16,565 nt of DNA from NCBI GenBank assembly GCA_003577005.1, contig QEUW01000167.1, positions 1 through 16,565 on the forward strand, read 5' to 3'. This document shows positions 7,067-13,954 of the stretch, one piece after another. A program made the position numbers and the translations under genes. The notes beneath the pieces were generated by a model. It saw nothing but the letters and a program-made list of their open reading frames with translations, ran no database searches and was not told where the DNA came from. The DNA is from Chloroflexota bacterium. GTDB taxonomy: Bacteria; Chloroflexota; Anaerolineae; Caldilineales; Caldilineaceae. Positions within the stretch are counted from its first letter, which is position 1, and each line of letters opens with the position of its first letter.

Positions 7067-7999
7067 CTATTCACCGCTGGCGTAATAGACCCAACGCCGC
7101 GCCAACGTCATTTGCAATAAGGTCAGGGCCAGAATAATCAAAAAGAGGACCCAGGCCATGGCCGCGGCATAGCCCATGCGAAAGAGGCCAAAGCCCTGTT
7201 TGAACAGATGGAGCACATAGAAGAGCGTGGCGTTTTGCGGGCCGCCGCCGGTCATCACGTAAGCCTGGGTGAAGACCTGAAACGAACCGATGATCCCGAT
7301 GATCAGGTTGAAAAAGATCACCGGTGACATCATCGGCACCGTGACATGGCGAAACTGGCGCCACGGACCGGCTCCATCCAGGGCGGCGGCTTCGTAGAGC
7401 GTGCGCGGCACCCCTTGTAGACCGGCTAGAAAAATGACGACCGTCCCGCCCACGCTCCACAGGCTCATGAGGATGAACGCAGGTTTGGCCCAGGCGCTGT
7501 CGACCAGCCAGCCGGGGCCGGGCAACCCAAACAGGCGGATCACATAGTTGATCAGCCCAAACTGGGGGTTGAAGAGCCAGATCCACAGCAGCGAAATCGC
7601 CACACCCGATGAAACGACGGGCAGGTAAAAGATTGTGCGGTAGACGCCAATCCCCCGCAACGGCCGGTTGAGCAACATCGCCAACAGAAAGGCGACCATC
7701 AGCCCCAGCGGCACGCTAAACAGCGTATAGTACGCTGTATTATAGAGTGAAGTCCAGAAGAGGCGGTCGTTGGTGAACATGGTCCGGTAGTTGTCCAAAC
7801 CGATCCAATTGGCATCGCCGATCAATTCGTAGCGGGTAAAGCTCAAGAAGAATGAAGCAATGATCGGGCCGACCGCAAAGATCACAAAGCCAATCAGCCA
7901 GGGCGCAATAAAGATATACCCCCACACGGTTTCGGGCGAGATACGGGGTGACCGCCGCGTCGCTGCACCAGCCGGCTTCAAGGTCAGGTTTGATTCCAC
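7067..7999 (-). CDS. ABC sugar transporter permease, CUT1/MalF-UgpA-like
   Basis: This is the partner permease, about 310 residues with six hydrophobic segments. The N-terminus carries the usual short charged leader followed by YIFIAPWLIGFVIFAVGP, and the EAA loop (YEAAALDGAG then FRHVTVPMMSP) is at about residues 203-222. NPQFGLINYVI and TGGGPQNATLFYVLHLF are typical of the UgpA/MalF group. I prefer the GTG start at 7999, which has AAGAAGGA at proper spacing. An in-frame ATG at 8026 would add nine residues but lacks a spaced ribosome binding site and abuts the repeat between this gene and the binding-protein gene. It lies about 110 nt after the binding-protein gene and 9 nt before the second permease. 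Confidence 0.92.
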   Translation of the reverse strand: MESNLTLKPAGAATRRSPRISPETVWGYIFIAPWLIGFVIFAVGPIIASFFLSFTRYELIGDANWIGLDNYRTMFTNDRLFWTSLYNTAYYTLFSVPLGLMVAFLLAMLLNRPLRGIGVYRTIFYLPVVSSGVAISLLWIWLFNPQFGLINYVIRLFGLPGPGWLVDSAWAKPAFILMSLWSVGGTVVIFLAGLQGVPRTLYEAAALDGAGPWRQFRHVTVPMMSPVIFFNLIIGIIGSFQVFTQAYVMTGGGPQNATLFYVLHLFKQGFGLFRMGYAAAMAWVLFLIILALTLLQMTLARRWVYYASGE

Positions 8000-8034
8000 A
8001 GCACAGATCCTTCTTTCACACAGCATCCTGACAA

Positions 8035-8110
8035 GGTGACACGGTGACCGGATGACCGGATGACAAGATGTTCGTCATGTCCGGGCATCTTGTCATCCGG
8101 CCATCCGTCA
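8035..8110. repeat. Fold-back repeat made of an 8-bp tandem word between binding-protein and permease genes
   Basis: Units of 8 bp run from 8035: GGTGACAC, GGTGACCG, GATGACCG, GATGACAA, then GATG. The last part, 8056-8070, pairs perfectly over 15 bp with 8086-8100, and pairing continues outward to about 8045/8110 with a mismatch and a bulge. The structure starts just after the binding-protein stop codon. A hairpin here often lowers or protects transcripts so that the binding protein is made in excess over the permeases. It may also be a member of a dispersed repeat family. Confidence 0.8.
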
Positions 8111-8112
8111 TC

Positions 8113-9471
8113 TTACTCCGCTTCTTCCTGGGCCAGGGCGTCGGCGATCTTGCCTTCGGCTTCGACAAGCGCCTGCTCGACCGGGGTGTCGCCAAAGATC
8201 GAGGCGTCGAAAGCTTGTTGGAGCGCCTCGGTGATCAGCGGGTACTGGTTGCTGCGCGGACGGGCGCGACCGGTCAGCATAGCGTCAAGAAAGACCTGCA
8301 ACTGGGGCACCTCTTCGAGCCGCTCCTCGGCGATGGAGCGGCGCCCCGTGACGGCATAGCCGTACTGCGAGACATGGCGATGCCATTCGGGCGTCGTCAT
8401 AAAGTTCATGAGTGACATGGTGCTCTCTAGGTTGCGGCCATCCCGCCACGCCGAGAAGAGCCAGCCACCCACGCCGCTGATCGCTTCGCCGCCCGCCGGA
8501 TGGGGGAAAGGCGCAACGTCCCAGGCAAAATTGGGCGGGTTGTTCTGGGTCAGATTGGCCAGGTCAAAGGCGCCGGTCCAGCTCATTGCCACCAGTTGGC
8601 CGTACCAGGTGCCTTCGGGGCCGGCGGTCACAGCGCCGGCGCGCGGCCAGATGCCATGCACTTTGACCAGGTCGGAGAGAAACTGAATGGCCTCGACGGC
8701 CGGCTCTTCGGCGATCTTGACCTCGCGCGTATTTTCGTCCAGAATATCACCGCCGTTCATCCAGATCCACGGTGTGATCATCCACGTGGCGCCTTCACCC
8801 AGACAGCACCAGGTCTCCATCGCCCAGCGGACCACTGCGTTGTTGTCGAAATCGGCGGAATTGGCCGTGTTGCCGTTCTGGTCTACCGTCAGTTGCTGGC
8901 CCACGGTGACCAGTTCATCCCAGGTTTCCGGCGCGCTGACGCCGGCCTCGTCCATCAAATCGAGGTTGAGGCGTACGGCCTGCGAATTGGTCTCGAGCAC
9001 GACAGCATAGGTGGTACCCCGATAGAGCATCTCCGCCCGCGCCGAAGGATAGTAGTCATCGAGCACATCCGCCGGCACCACGAGTTCGTCGAGTTCAGCG
9101 CAGAGACCGCGCGAGGCATAGGCCGGCACGTTGATGCCATCGACGGCAAAGATGTCAGGGAGCTGGCCGCCGGCTGCTGCCGTGCGGAACTTCTGTTCCC
9201 ACTCGCTGGGCACACGAGTAAAAGTGAACTGGATGTCCGGATGATCAGGGGTAAAGTTTTCGGCCACAAATTCGGTGATGCCGATATTGTCTTCGAGCGG
9301 GTGGGGCGCCCACATCTCCACGCTATTGGCGGCCTGGCTGGGTGCGGTGGTCTCACCGCCAGGGCTGGCGCCGGGGGCAACCGGGGCTGCACAGCCCTGG
9401 GCAACGAGACCCAGGCTGGTGGTGGCAGCCGCAAACTGTAAAAACTTGCGCCGTGACATCGACATGGTCAT
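8113..9471 (-). CDS. Sugar ABC transporter substrate-binding lipoprotein (Tat-type signal)
   Basis: This encodes a 452-residue extracytoplasmic solute-binding protein of the carbohydrate-binding family 1 type. The N-terminus has a twin-arginine motif (SRRKFLQ), a hydrophobic stretch and a cysteine in LVAQGC that would be lipidated, followed by a Pro/Gly/Ser/Thr-rich tether, so the protein should be exported folded and anchored to the membrane. The mature part has expected elements such as WEQKFRTAAAGGQLPDIFAVDG and YPLITEALQQAFD near the C-terminus. I chose ATG 9471, which follows GGGAG at 8-nt spacing; ATGs at 9465 and 9459 are close alternatives, while 9558 is too far upstream. It is the first gene of the importer operon. 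The ligand is unknown, presumably an oligosaccharide. Confidence 0.93.
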   Translation of the reverse strand: MTMSMSRRKFLQFAAATTSLGLVAQGCAAPVAPGASPGGETTAPSQAANSVEMWAPHPLEDNIGITEFVAENFTPDHPDIQFTFTRVPSEWEQKFRTAAAGGQLPDIFAVDGINVPAYASRGLCAELDELVVPADVLDDYYPSARAEMLYRGTTYAVVLETNSQAVRLNLDLMDEAGVSAPETWDELVTVGQQLTVDQNGNTANSADFDNNAVVRWAMETWCCLGEGATWMITPWIWMNGGDILDENTREVKIAEEPAVEAIQFLSDLVKVHGIWPRAGAVTAGPEGTWYGQLVAMSWTGAFDLANLTQNNPPNFAWDVAPFPHPAGGEAISGVGGWLFSAWRDGRNLESTMSLMNFMTTPEWHRHVSQYGYAVTGRRSIAEERLEEVPQLQVFLDAMLTGRARPRSNQYPLITEALQQAFDASIFGDTPVEQALVEAEGKIADALAQEEAE

Positions 9472-9648
9472 ACTGATTTCTCCCTTTGGAATTGGATTTG
9501 AATGTGGACACGTTTGGGTGTGGGCAGGCAGCGGCACAAAGAGCACAAACCGGACCATCGCCTGAACTGTCGGTCGAACAGCAACGTGGGCATACTAGGG
9601 GTCATCACTCTGATCGTTCTGACTTCGGATATCCTGACTCGTGCAAGA

Positions 9649-9678
9649 ATTATACAACTTTTTCCAAAGGCCTTCCAA
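9649..9678 (-). promoter_or_regulatory. Likely promoter of the sugar-importer operon
   Basis: On the minus strand TATAAT (9649-9654) is preceded at 18 bp by TTGGAA (9673-9678), a perfect -10 with a 4/6 -35. The -35 area contains CTTTGGAA twice at an 11-bp period, which could be a binding site for a regulator. The predicted leader to the binding-protein ATG is about 170 nt. No regulator gene is adjacent. Confidence 0.55.
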
Positions 9679-9731
9679 AGCAGAGAGCGAATGGGGTGCA
9701 TCCAGGATTGAGGGCGAGAATTGGCGGCGTC

Positions 9732-9799
9732 CGCATTCCGGGAAAGAGCCAACACTCGTTTGCCTGACCTGCGCTTCTCAGGCCCTTTCCCGGAATGCG
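9732..9799. repeat. 19-bp inverted repeat with 30-nt loop
   Basis: Arms at 9732-9750 and 9781-9799 are complementary at 18 of 19 positions (core CGCATTCCGGGAAAG). It lies upstream of the importer promoter. It could be a terminator for the oxidoreductase gene, a dispersed repeat, or a small mobile-element remnant. No target-site duplication was found. Confidence 0.7.
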
Positions 9800-9810
9800 A
9801 GATACAGCGG

Positions 9811-9827
9811 GCAAGATGCCATCTTGC
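9811..9827. repeat. 17-bp palindrome
   Basis: GCAAGATG-C-CATCTTGC is a perfect palindrome with 8-bp arms and a single central base. It begins 11 nt from the end of the 19-bp inverted repeat. It could be an operator or part of a compound fold with its neighbour. Confidence 0.5.
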
Positions 9828-9904
9828 GCTACTTGGCCCCAATCTCAATCTCGGCTGCAACCGGCGAATGAGAGCGGCCCCGGCCACCACCCATATTCCG
9901 CAGA

Positions 9905-9924
9905 GTTCGCACCGTCGTGCGAAC
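9905..9924. repeat. Hairpin/palindrome downstream of the oxidoreductase gene
   Basis: GTTCGCAC and GTGCGAAC form a perfect 8-bp stem with a 4-nt loop, starting 30 nt after the oxidoreductase stop codon. There is no T-run after it, so it could be a non-canonical terminator or an operator-like site. Confidence 0.5.
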
Positions 9925-9954
9925 GATTTCCATGTGGGTTCCAGTCTATGCATG

Positions 9955-10935
9955 TCAACGCACCTGCAACACAATCTTACCAATATTCAGGTTGTCAGCC
10001 ATACGCTGCTGCGCCTCACCTGCCTGGGCAATAGGGTAGACCGAGTCGATCACCGGTTGGATGGCACCATCCTCCAAGTGTGTCCAGAAGAGATCCATAA
10101 AGCGCTCTTTGATCTCCACTTTCTCTTCCAGAGAGCGGCTGCGCAAGACCGAGCCGATCATGCGCAGGCGGCGGCGCATCAGTGAACCTAGATCGATTTC
10201 AGTTTTCCCGCCGCTAAGCATCGAGATAAAGACCAACCGCCCTTTGAGCCGGAGCAGACTCAGGTTGCGTTCGAGGTAGGCTGCCCCCACCATGTCGAGG
10301 ATGACATCGACTCCCGCGCCGCCGGTGTACTCTTTGACCCGCTCAACAAAGTCTTCTTCCTTGTAGTTGATTGCCAGATTGGCGCCCAGTTCCAGACAGG
10401 CGGCGCACTTCTCAGCCGTACTGGCCGTAACAATCACCGGGTTGCCGGTGGCGCGTAACAGTTGGATAGCTGCCGTGCCAACCCCGCTAGCCCCACCGTG
10501 GACAAGCACGATTTCGCCTGGTTGGAGGTCTGCTTCCATGTAAAGATTGACAAAGGCAGTAAAGTAGACCTCCGGCATGGCGCCTGCCTGCTCAAAGCTC
10601 CAGTTGTGGGGGGTGGGCATCAGCATGGCCTGGGGCACGGCCACTTTTTCGGCGTAGCCCCCGCCGGGCAGGAGCGCACAGACCCGGTCGCCCACCTTCC
10701 ACTCGCGCACGTTGTCGCCAACAGCGCTGATCACACCGGCCATCTCCAGCCCCAGAATATCCGGCGCGCCGGAGGGCGGTGGATAGTTGCCGGCTCGCTG
10801 CATAAGGTCCGCCCGATTGAGCGCCGTAGCGTGGATCTCGACCAGCACTTCGTCTAGGCCAAAGGTAGGATCGGCCGCCTCCTGCCAGACTAACGGCCGG
10901 TCAAGTTGAGTTGCGTCTACATAGATAGCCTTCAT
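9955..10935 (-). CDS. NAD(P)H quinone oxidoreductase, PIG3/QOR type, zinc-independent MDR
   Basis: This 326-residue cytoplasmic enzyme of the medium-chain dehydrogenase/reductase superfamily is expected to reduce quinones or related electrophiles with NAD(P)H. The N-terminal segment NRADLMQRAGNYPPPSGAP (about residues 40-58) followed by GLEMAGVI is characteristic of the PIG3-like quinone oxidoreductases. The Rossmann dinucleotide loop VHGGASGVGTAAIQL is at about residues 145-159. The cysteine/histidine set for structural and catalytic zinc is absent, as expected for this branch. The ATG at 10935 has AGGAG at good spacing. It is a full-length, apparently intact gene lying between the sulfatase and the importer operon; a functional link to either is not shown. 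Confidence 0.92.
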   Translation of the reverse strand: MKAIYVDATQLDRPLVWQEAADPTFGLDEVLVEIHATALNRADLMQRAGNYPPPSGAPDILGLEMAGVISAVGDNVREWKVGDRVCALLPGGGYAEKVAVPQAMLMPTPHNWSFEQAGAMPEVYFTAFVNLYMEADLQPGEIVLVHGGASGVGTAAIQLLRATGNPVIVTASTAEKCAACLELGANLAINYKEEDFVERVKEYTGGAGVDVILDMVGAAYLERNLSLLRLKGRLVFISMLSGGKTEIDLGSLMRRRLRMIGSVLRSRSLEEKVEIKERFMDLFWTHLEDGAIQPVIDSVYPIAQAGEAQQRMADNLNIGKIVLQVR

Positions 10936-10984
10936 GGTTGCTCCTTGATAAGAGGCAATAGCGCTCTGTACCCACTGCGTGAAA

Positions 10985-11017
10985 GACGATGGACGATAGA
11001 CGATGGACCATCGTCCA
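10985..11017. repeat. Fold-back repeat made of a 7-bp tandem word, at the sulfatase 3' end
   Basis: GACGATG, GACGATA, GACGATG run as a period-7 tandem from 10985 to 11005, and the last unit folds back as a perfect 17-bp palindrome (10999-11006 with 11008-11015). It begins 3 nt after the sulfatase stop codon and lies about 50 nt upstream of the oxidoreductase start. It resembles in architecture the repeats at 6065-6129 and 8035-8110, although the word differs. Confidence 0.8.
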
Positions 11018-11019
11018 CC

Positions 11020-12471
11020 CTAGATCGGCCCGATGCGTCGCGGACCTCGGTCCATAGCTAGCATCGACGCATCAAAGCTGCGCTGCATCAGCTCCAATTT
11101 GAGGTGTTGGTGCGCCGGGTCATCCCACAGGTTTTCAAATTCGCCTGGATCGTTCACCAGATCGTAAAGCTCGCCCAGACCGTGGCCGTGATAGACCACC
11201 AGCTTGTAACGCCGGTCGCGCAACATGGTGGCGAAGGAGCCGTCAGGCAGAGCCAGAGCATCGTAATATTCACAACGCACCGCCTCACGATGGTAGGCCG
11301 GGTCGGCCGCGCCGCGCAGAATGGGCAGCAGCGAGCGACCTGGCATCCGCTCTGGGATGGGCTGGCCGGCCAATTCGAGCAGGGTGGGTGCAATATCCAG
11401 CAATCCGACCAGCGCATCGCTCTGCAACCCCGGCACAAAATGGCCGGGCCACGACCAGATGAGCGGGACGCGCACGAGCCCCTCATAGAATCGACAGCCC
11501 TTCTGGATCAACCCGTGGTCGCCCAACATCTCGCCGTGGTCGCTGGTAAAGATGATGACGGTCTGCTCGCGCTGGCCGGTTGTCTCCAGCGCATCGAGAA
11601 TACGGCCAAACTGGTCGTCGATGAGCTTGATCATGGCGTAATAGGCGGCCTGCAAGGTGTAGGCATCACGGGCGCCCGTCACGTCATTCTGCTCCATCCC
11701 CGGTGATTGGGGCAACACCGGGTTTTTGATGTCCAGCGCATCGGGCCGGCGCACCTGCGACTGGAAGTCGATGCTCGCTAGCCGCTGTTGCTGGGCCAGG
11801 TCGCTCTCGCGAAAGAGTGGACCGGGCATCTGCGCCGGGTCGAAGAGGACGCGGTAGGCTTTAGGCGGGTTGAAGGGTGGATGAGGGTCGTAGATATTGA
11901 CGCTGGCTAACCACGGACCCTCGTGCGGCTGGTTGATAAACTCGATAGTCTTTTCGGCGCACCAGGTGGTTTGATGCAATTCAGCCGGCACGCCGTCGGG
12001 GTCTTGGGTCAAGGCTTTGAGGCTGTGGCCCTTGCTCCGCACCCAGTCGGCATAGTCGTGACCTTCGGGCCAGTCGTCGCGCGGTGCGTGGCTGTATTGC
12101 CAGTAGCGATAGCCGTCATCCACGCGCGGTTCAATCCGGCGGTGGGCGCTGGCAAGGTGCAATTTTCCGATCAGACCGCACGTGTAGCCGAGATCGGCGA
12201 GTTGCCGCGTGACCAGCGGTGGCTCGCTGGGGAAATATTCGTTGCCATTGCCATTGATATGCACCGTGCTGGGGTACATACCGGTGAGAAAGCTGGCCCG
12301 GCTCGGTGTGCAGATGGGGCTTTGGCAATAGGCGTGGGTAAAGGCCACCCCTTCGCCTATGAGCCGGTCGATATTGGGGGTTGATACGGAGTGATTTCCC
12401 AGCGCCGCAATCGTGTCGTAGCGTTGCTGGTCAGTGCAGATCCAGAGAATATTGGGTCGAGTGTTTGTCAT
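11020..12471 (-). CDS. Sulfatase of the formylglycine-dependent alkaline phosphatase superfamily, no signal peptide
   Basis: This 483-residue enzyme is expected to hydrolyse a sulfate ester. The modification motif CTPSR begins at C54 (followed by ASFLTG), the cysteine that a formylglycine-generating enzyme would convert; that enzyme is not in the window. Metal-binding positions appear in WICTDQQRYDT (residues 10-20, with DQ in place of the more common DD) and in TSDHGEMLGDHG, followed by KGCRFYEGLVRVPLIW, typical of this superfamily. There is no signal peptide, so it should act in the cytoplasm. The substrate is unknown; a related hydrolase such as a phosphonate ester hydrolase cannot be excluded. 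No clear ribosome binding site precedes ATG 12471. A promoter lies about 50 nt upstream. Its closeness to a sugar importer and a glycosidase-like gene suggests a sulfated carbohydrate. Confidence 0.9.
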   Translation of the reverse strand: MTNTRPNILWICTDQQRYDTIAALGNHSVSTPNIDRLIGEGVAFTHAYCQSPICTPSRASFLTGMYPSTVHINGNGNEYFPSEPPLVTRQLADLGYTCGLIGKLHLASAHRRIEPRVDDGYRYWQYSHAPRDDWPEGHDYADWVRSKGHSLKALTQDPDGVPAELHQTTWCAEKTIEFINQPHEGPWLASVNIYDPHPPFNPPKAYRVLFDPAQMPGPLFRESDLAQQQRLASIDFQSQVRRPDALDIKNPVLPQSPGMEQNDVTGARDAYTLQAAYYAMIKLIDDQFGRILDALETTGQREQTVIIFTSDHGEMLGDHGLIQKGCRFYEGLVRVPLIWSWPGHFVPGLQSDALVGLLDIAPTLLELAGQPIPERMPGRSLLPILRGAADPAYHREAVRCEYYDALALPDGSFATMLRDRRYKLVVYHGHGLGELYDLVNDPGEFENLWDDPAHQHLKLELMQRSFDASMLAMDRGPRRIGPI

Positions 12472-12517
12472 GGGTGGTGTGCGTAAGGGTGACGACGGGT
12501 TGGTTTTGGCGCCTGTC

Positions 12518-12546
12518 AGTATAGACGGATTTGTTCACAGGGCCAA
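12518..12546 (-). promoter_or_regulatory. Likely sulfatase promoter
   Basis: On the minus strand TTGGCC (12541-12546) and TATACT (12518-12523) are 17 bp apart, a 4/6 -35 and 5/6 -10. The predicted leader is about 40 nt. An inverted copy of the 10-mer found at 12598 and 12611 lies just downstream, at about 12498-12508. Confidence 0.5.
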
Positions 12547-12597
12547 GAAGCAATGAACTGCACGTAGCCCGATCGTGGATGAAAGCGGGTGCAAGGG

Positions 12598-12620
12598 CAA
12601 ACCAACCCACCAAACCAACC
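12598..12620. repeat. Repeated 10-mer in the divergent sulfatase/SemiSWEET region
   Basis: CAAACCAACC occurs at 12598-12607 and again at 12611-12620. A near-identical copy in opposite orientation (GGTTGGTTTTG) lies at about 12498-12508. Repeated sites flanking divergent promoters suggest a shared regulator, but no regulator gene is adjacent. Confidence 0.4.
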
Positions 12621-12655
12621 GGCAATTCTCCCTTTTGGGGGTGCCGTCCGGCTGG

Positions 12656-12679
12656 GTTGAGAAGATACCCTATCTCAAC
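12656..12679. repeat. Short inverted repeat upstream of the SemiSWEET gene
   Basis: GTTGAGA (12656-12662) and TCTCAAC (12673-12679) pair over 7 bp with a 10-nt loop, 26 nt before the start codon. It may be an operator or a leader hairpin. No clear promoter pair was recognised for this gene. Confidence 0.4.
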
Positions 12680-12705
12680 AAATCAGGTTAAAGGAGAAAT
12701 CGACC

Positions 12706-13104
12706 ATGACGACTACACTTCCTGTCTTAGCTGGTACCATATCGACCATTCTATTTGCCGCCAGTATGTTGCCGATGGTGCTCAAAGCGCTGCGCACAAA
12801 AGACCTACGGTCGTATAGTTTTAGCAACATCATCCTGACCAATGTCGCAAATCTTGTCCATTCGTTCTATGTTTACAACCTACCGGCAGGGCCGATCTGG
12901 CTGCTCCATACCTTCTATGTGGTAACCGGTGGCCTGTTGCTGATCTGTTATATACGCTATATGCCCCGCAAACGGCCATCCGGTCGTTTTGGTTGGCTCA
13001 GCCACTCCAATGCTTGGTACACATTATGGTACACTGTGTACACTGTACGGTGCGAGTTTTTACTTGGCAGGAAACGAGCCGGTGCAGATAGCCCGGCCCC
13101 GTGA
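12706..13104 (+). CDS. SemiSWEET/PQ-loop small membrane protein with extended C-terminal tail
   Basis: This 132-residue protein has three hydrophobic helices at about residues 6-24, 40-57 and 62-85, the triple-helix unit of SemiSWEET and PQ-loop proteins, which dimerise to form small passive (often sugar) transporters. The signature loop after helix 1 reads LPMVLKALRTKDLRSYS; the usual PQ pair is replaced by PM. The unit normally ends near residue 90-95, so the last ~40 residues (a Trp/Tyr-rich then Arg-rich tail) are an unusual extension and coincide with a run of GTACAC-type repeats. AGGAG lies before ATG 12706. The gene is transcribed away from the sulfatase. Sugar transport fits the neighbourhood but is inferred. 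Confidence 0.75.
   Translation: MTTTLPVLAGTISTILFAASMLPMVLKALRTKDLRSYSFSNIILTNVANLVHSFYVYNLPAGPIWLLHTFYVVTGGLLLICYIRYMPRKRPSGRFGWLSHSNAWYTLWYTVYTVRCEFLLGRKRAGADSPAP
13015..13050. repeat. GTACAC repeats inside the SemiSWEET tail
   Basis: TGGTACAC occurs at 13015-13022 and 13029-13036 (period 14), and a perfect palindrome GTACAC-T-GTGTAC occupies 13031-13043, followed by TACACTGTAC. Such a dense palindromic cluster within a coding tail may be an operator for the downstream VOC gene or the footprint of a small insertion. Confidence 0.5.
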
Positions 13105-13119
13105 CCGGTTTGACCGGTT
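13102..13119. repeat. Tandem 9-mer at the SemiSWEET stop codon
   Basis: TGACCGGTT occurs twice in tandem, the first copy including the TGA stop of the SemiSWEET gene. Each contains the palindrome ACCGGT. It lies 28 nt before the VOC gene start and could be a binding site. Confidence 0.45.
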
Positions 13120-13146
13120 GAGCTTTCCGGTAGCAGGGAGAAAACT

Positions 13147-13749
13147 ATGAAGAAAATCCAAACCCAGGGCGTTCATCATATTACACTGATTGGCGCAGAC
13201 CGCCAAACGTCGATTGATTTCTGGGAAGGAGTGCTGGGCATGCCTTTCATCTTCGAGCAGCCGAACCTGGATGTCCCCGAAGAGAACCATCTCTACTTTG
13301 AGCCGGGTGACGGTTCGCTGATCACCGTCTTTACCCGTGAAGACCGCAAACCGGATCCGACCCATAACCCGGAAGGCATCGGCAACCTGCATCACATTGC
13401 CTTTACCGTCTCACGCGCCACTTACACTCAGGTGGCTCAACGGCTGGAAGCGCGCGGCATCAAACATTCGGGCGAGATCGACCGCGGCTTTATGGATTCG
13501 ATCTACTTTCGCGACCCGCTGGGCCAGCTCTACGAACTGGCATCCTATAAGTTCGAGCCGCCCGTTGGCGTCACCCACAGCGAAGTGCTGCTCGAAGCGC
13601 ATCGCCTACGCGTGGCCGCTGGGGATCACCACATCACCGATGCTTACCTGGCCGACGCCATCGAACTGTTGACAAAACGCACGCGGCAGTCGCTCTCAGA
13701 AGATCGAGAGGCTAAGAACCCCTACCCCCGGCGCGGTGGCGGGTCCTGA
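13147..13749 (+). CDS. VOC-superfamily protein (glyoxalase / extradiol ring-cleavage dioxygenase-like)
   Basis: This 200-residue protein has two beta-alpha-beta-beta-beta modules of the vicinal-oxygen-chelate fold. The first starts GVHHITLIGADRQTSIDFWEGVLGM (residues 8-32) and the second LHHIAFTVSR (about 81-90), ending with QLYELASYKF. Candidate metal ligands are H10/H11, H82/H83 and E130, matching the two-His-one-Glu pattern. The tail VGVTHSEVLLEAHRLRVAAGDHHI is helical and is followed by a low-complexity end. Similar proteins are often labelled ring-cleaving dioxygenase or glyoxalase, but the substrate cannot be deduced. AGGGAG precedes ATG 13147. It lies 42 nt after the SemiSWEET gene on the same strand, so they may be cotranscribed. 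Confidence 0.85.
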   Translation: MKKIQTQGVHHITLIGADRQTSIDFWEGVLGMPFIFEQPNLDVPEENHLYFEPGDGSLITVFTREDRKPDPTHNPEGIGNLHHIAFTVSRATYTQVAQRLEARGIKHSGEIDRGFMDSIYFRDPLGQLYELASYKFEPPVGVTHSEVLLEAHRLRVAAGDHHITDAYLADAIELLTKRTRQSLSEDREAKNPYPRRGGGS

Positions 13750-13816
13750 CCGCTTCTCAGACTCACCTGGGCACTACCGGATGGGACAAAATCGTCCCTG
13801 CTGTGGTACGATTCTG

Positions 13817-13849
13817 CCGTAACTGCGGGCGTAGGGAGCCGCAGTACGG
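13817..13849. repeat. Hairpin between the VOC and ABC-F genes
   Basis: CCGTA-A-CTGCGG and CCGCAG-TACGG pair over 11 bp with one bulged base. No T-run follows, so it is not a classic terminator. Smaller stems lie nearby (13783-13798, GGGAC/GTCCC; 13875-13889, AAAACT/AGTTTT). No clear promoter was found for the ABC-F gene in this 205-nt spacer. Confidence 0.35.
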
Positions 13850-13954
13850 TCTGCGCTATACTGCGGTTGCTGTGAAAACTGGAAGTTTTGAGACACTTAC
13901 TCTTCGGGTAGCTCCGGTGTTCAAACAGAGCTCAGTATCATCGAGAATCCTGTT

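Larger units (their letters stand above)
9472..9954. other. 483-nt intergenic region upstream of the importer operon
   Basis: No credible gene is seen here; the open frames are Arg/Cys-rich and lack ribosome binding sites. The region holds the likely importer promoter (9649-9678) and three inverted repeats (9732-9799, 9811-9827 and 9905-9924) described separately. It probably ends the oxidoreductase transcript and controls the importer operon. Confidence 0.7.

Noticed and set aside
8500..9441. 313-residue plus-strand frame
   Set aside because: Antisense to the binding-protein gene, whose signal peptide and domain features are clear.
9732..9799. Inverted repeat read as ends of an insertion sequence
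   Set aside because: Only 30 nt lie between the arms, with no transposase and no flanking target duplication.
9468..9983. 171-residue minus-strand frame covering the 483-nt spacer
   Set aside because: Arg/Cys/Ser-rich, no ribosome binding site, overlaps the oxidoreductase 3' end and the importer promoter.
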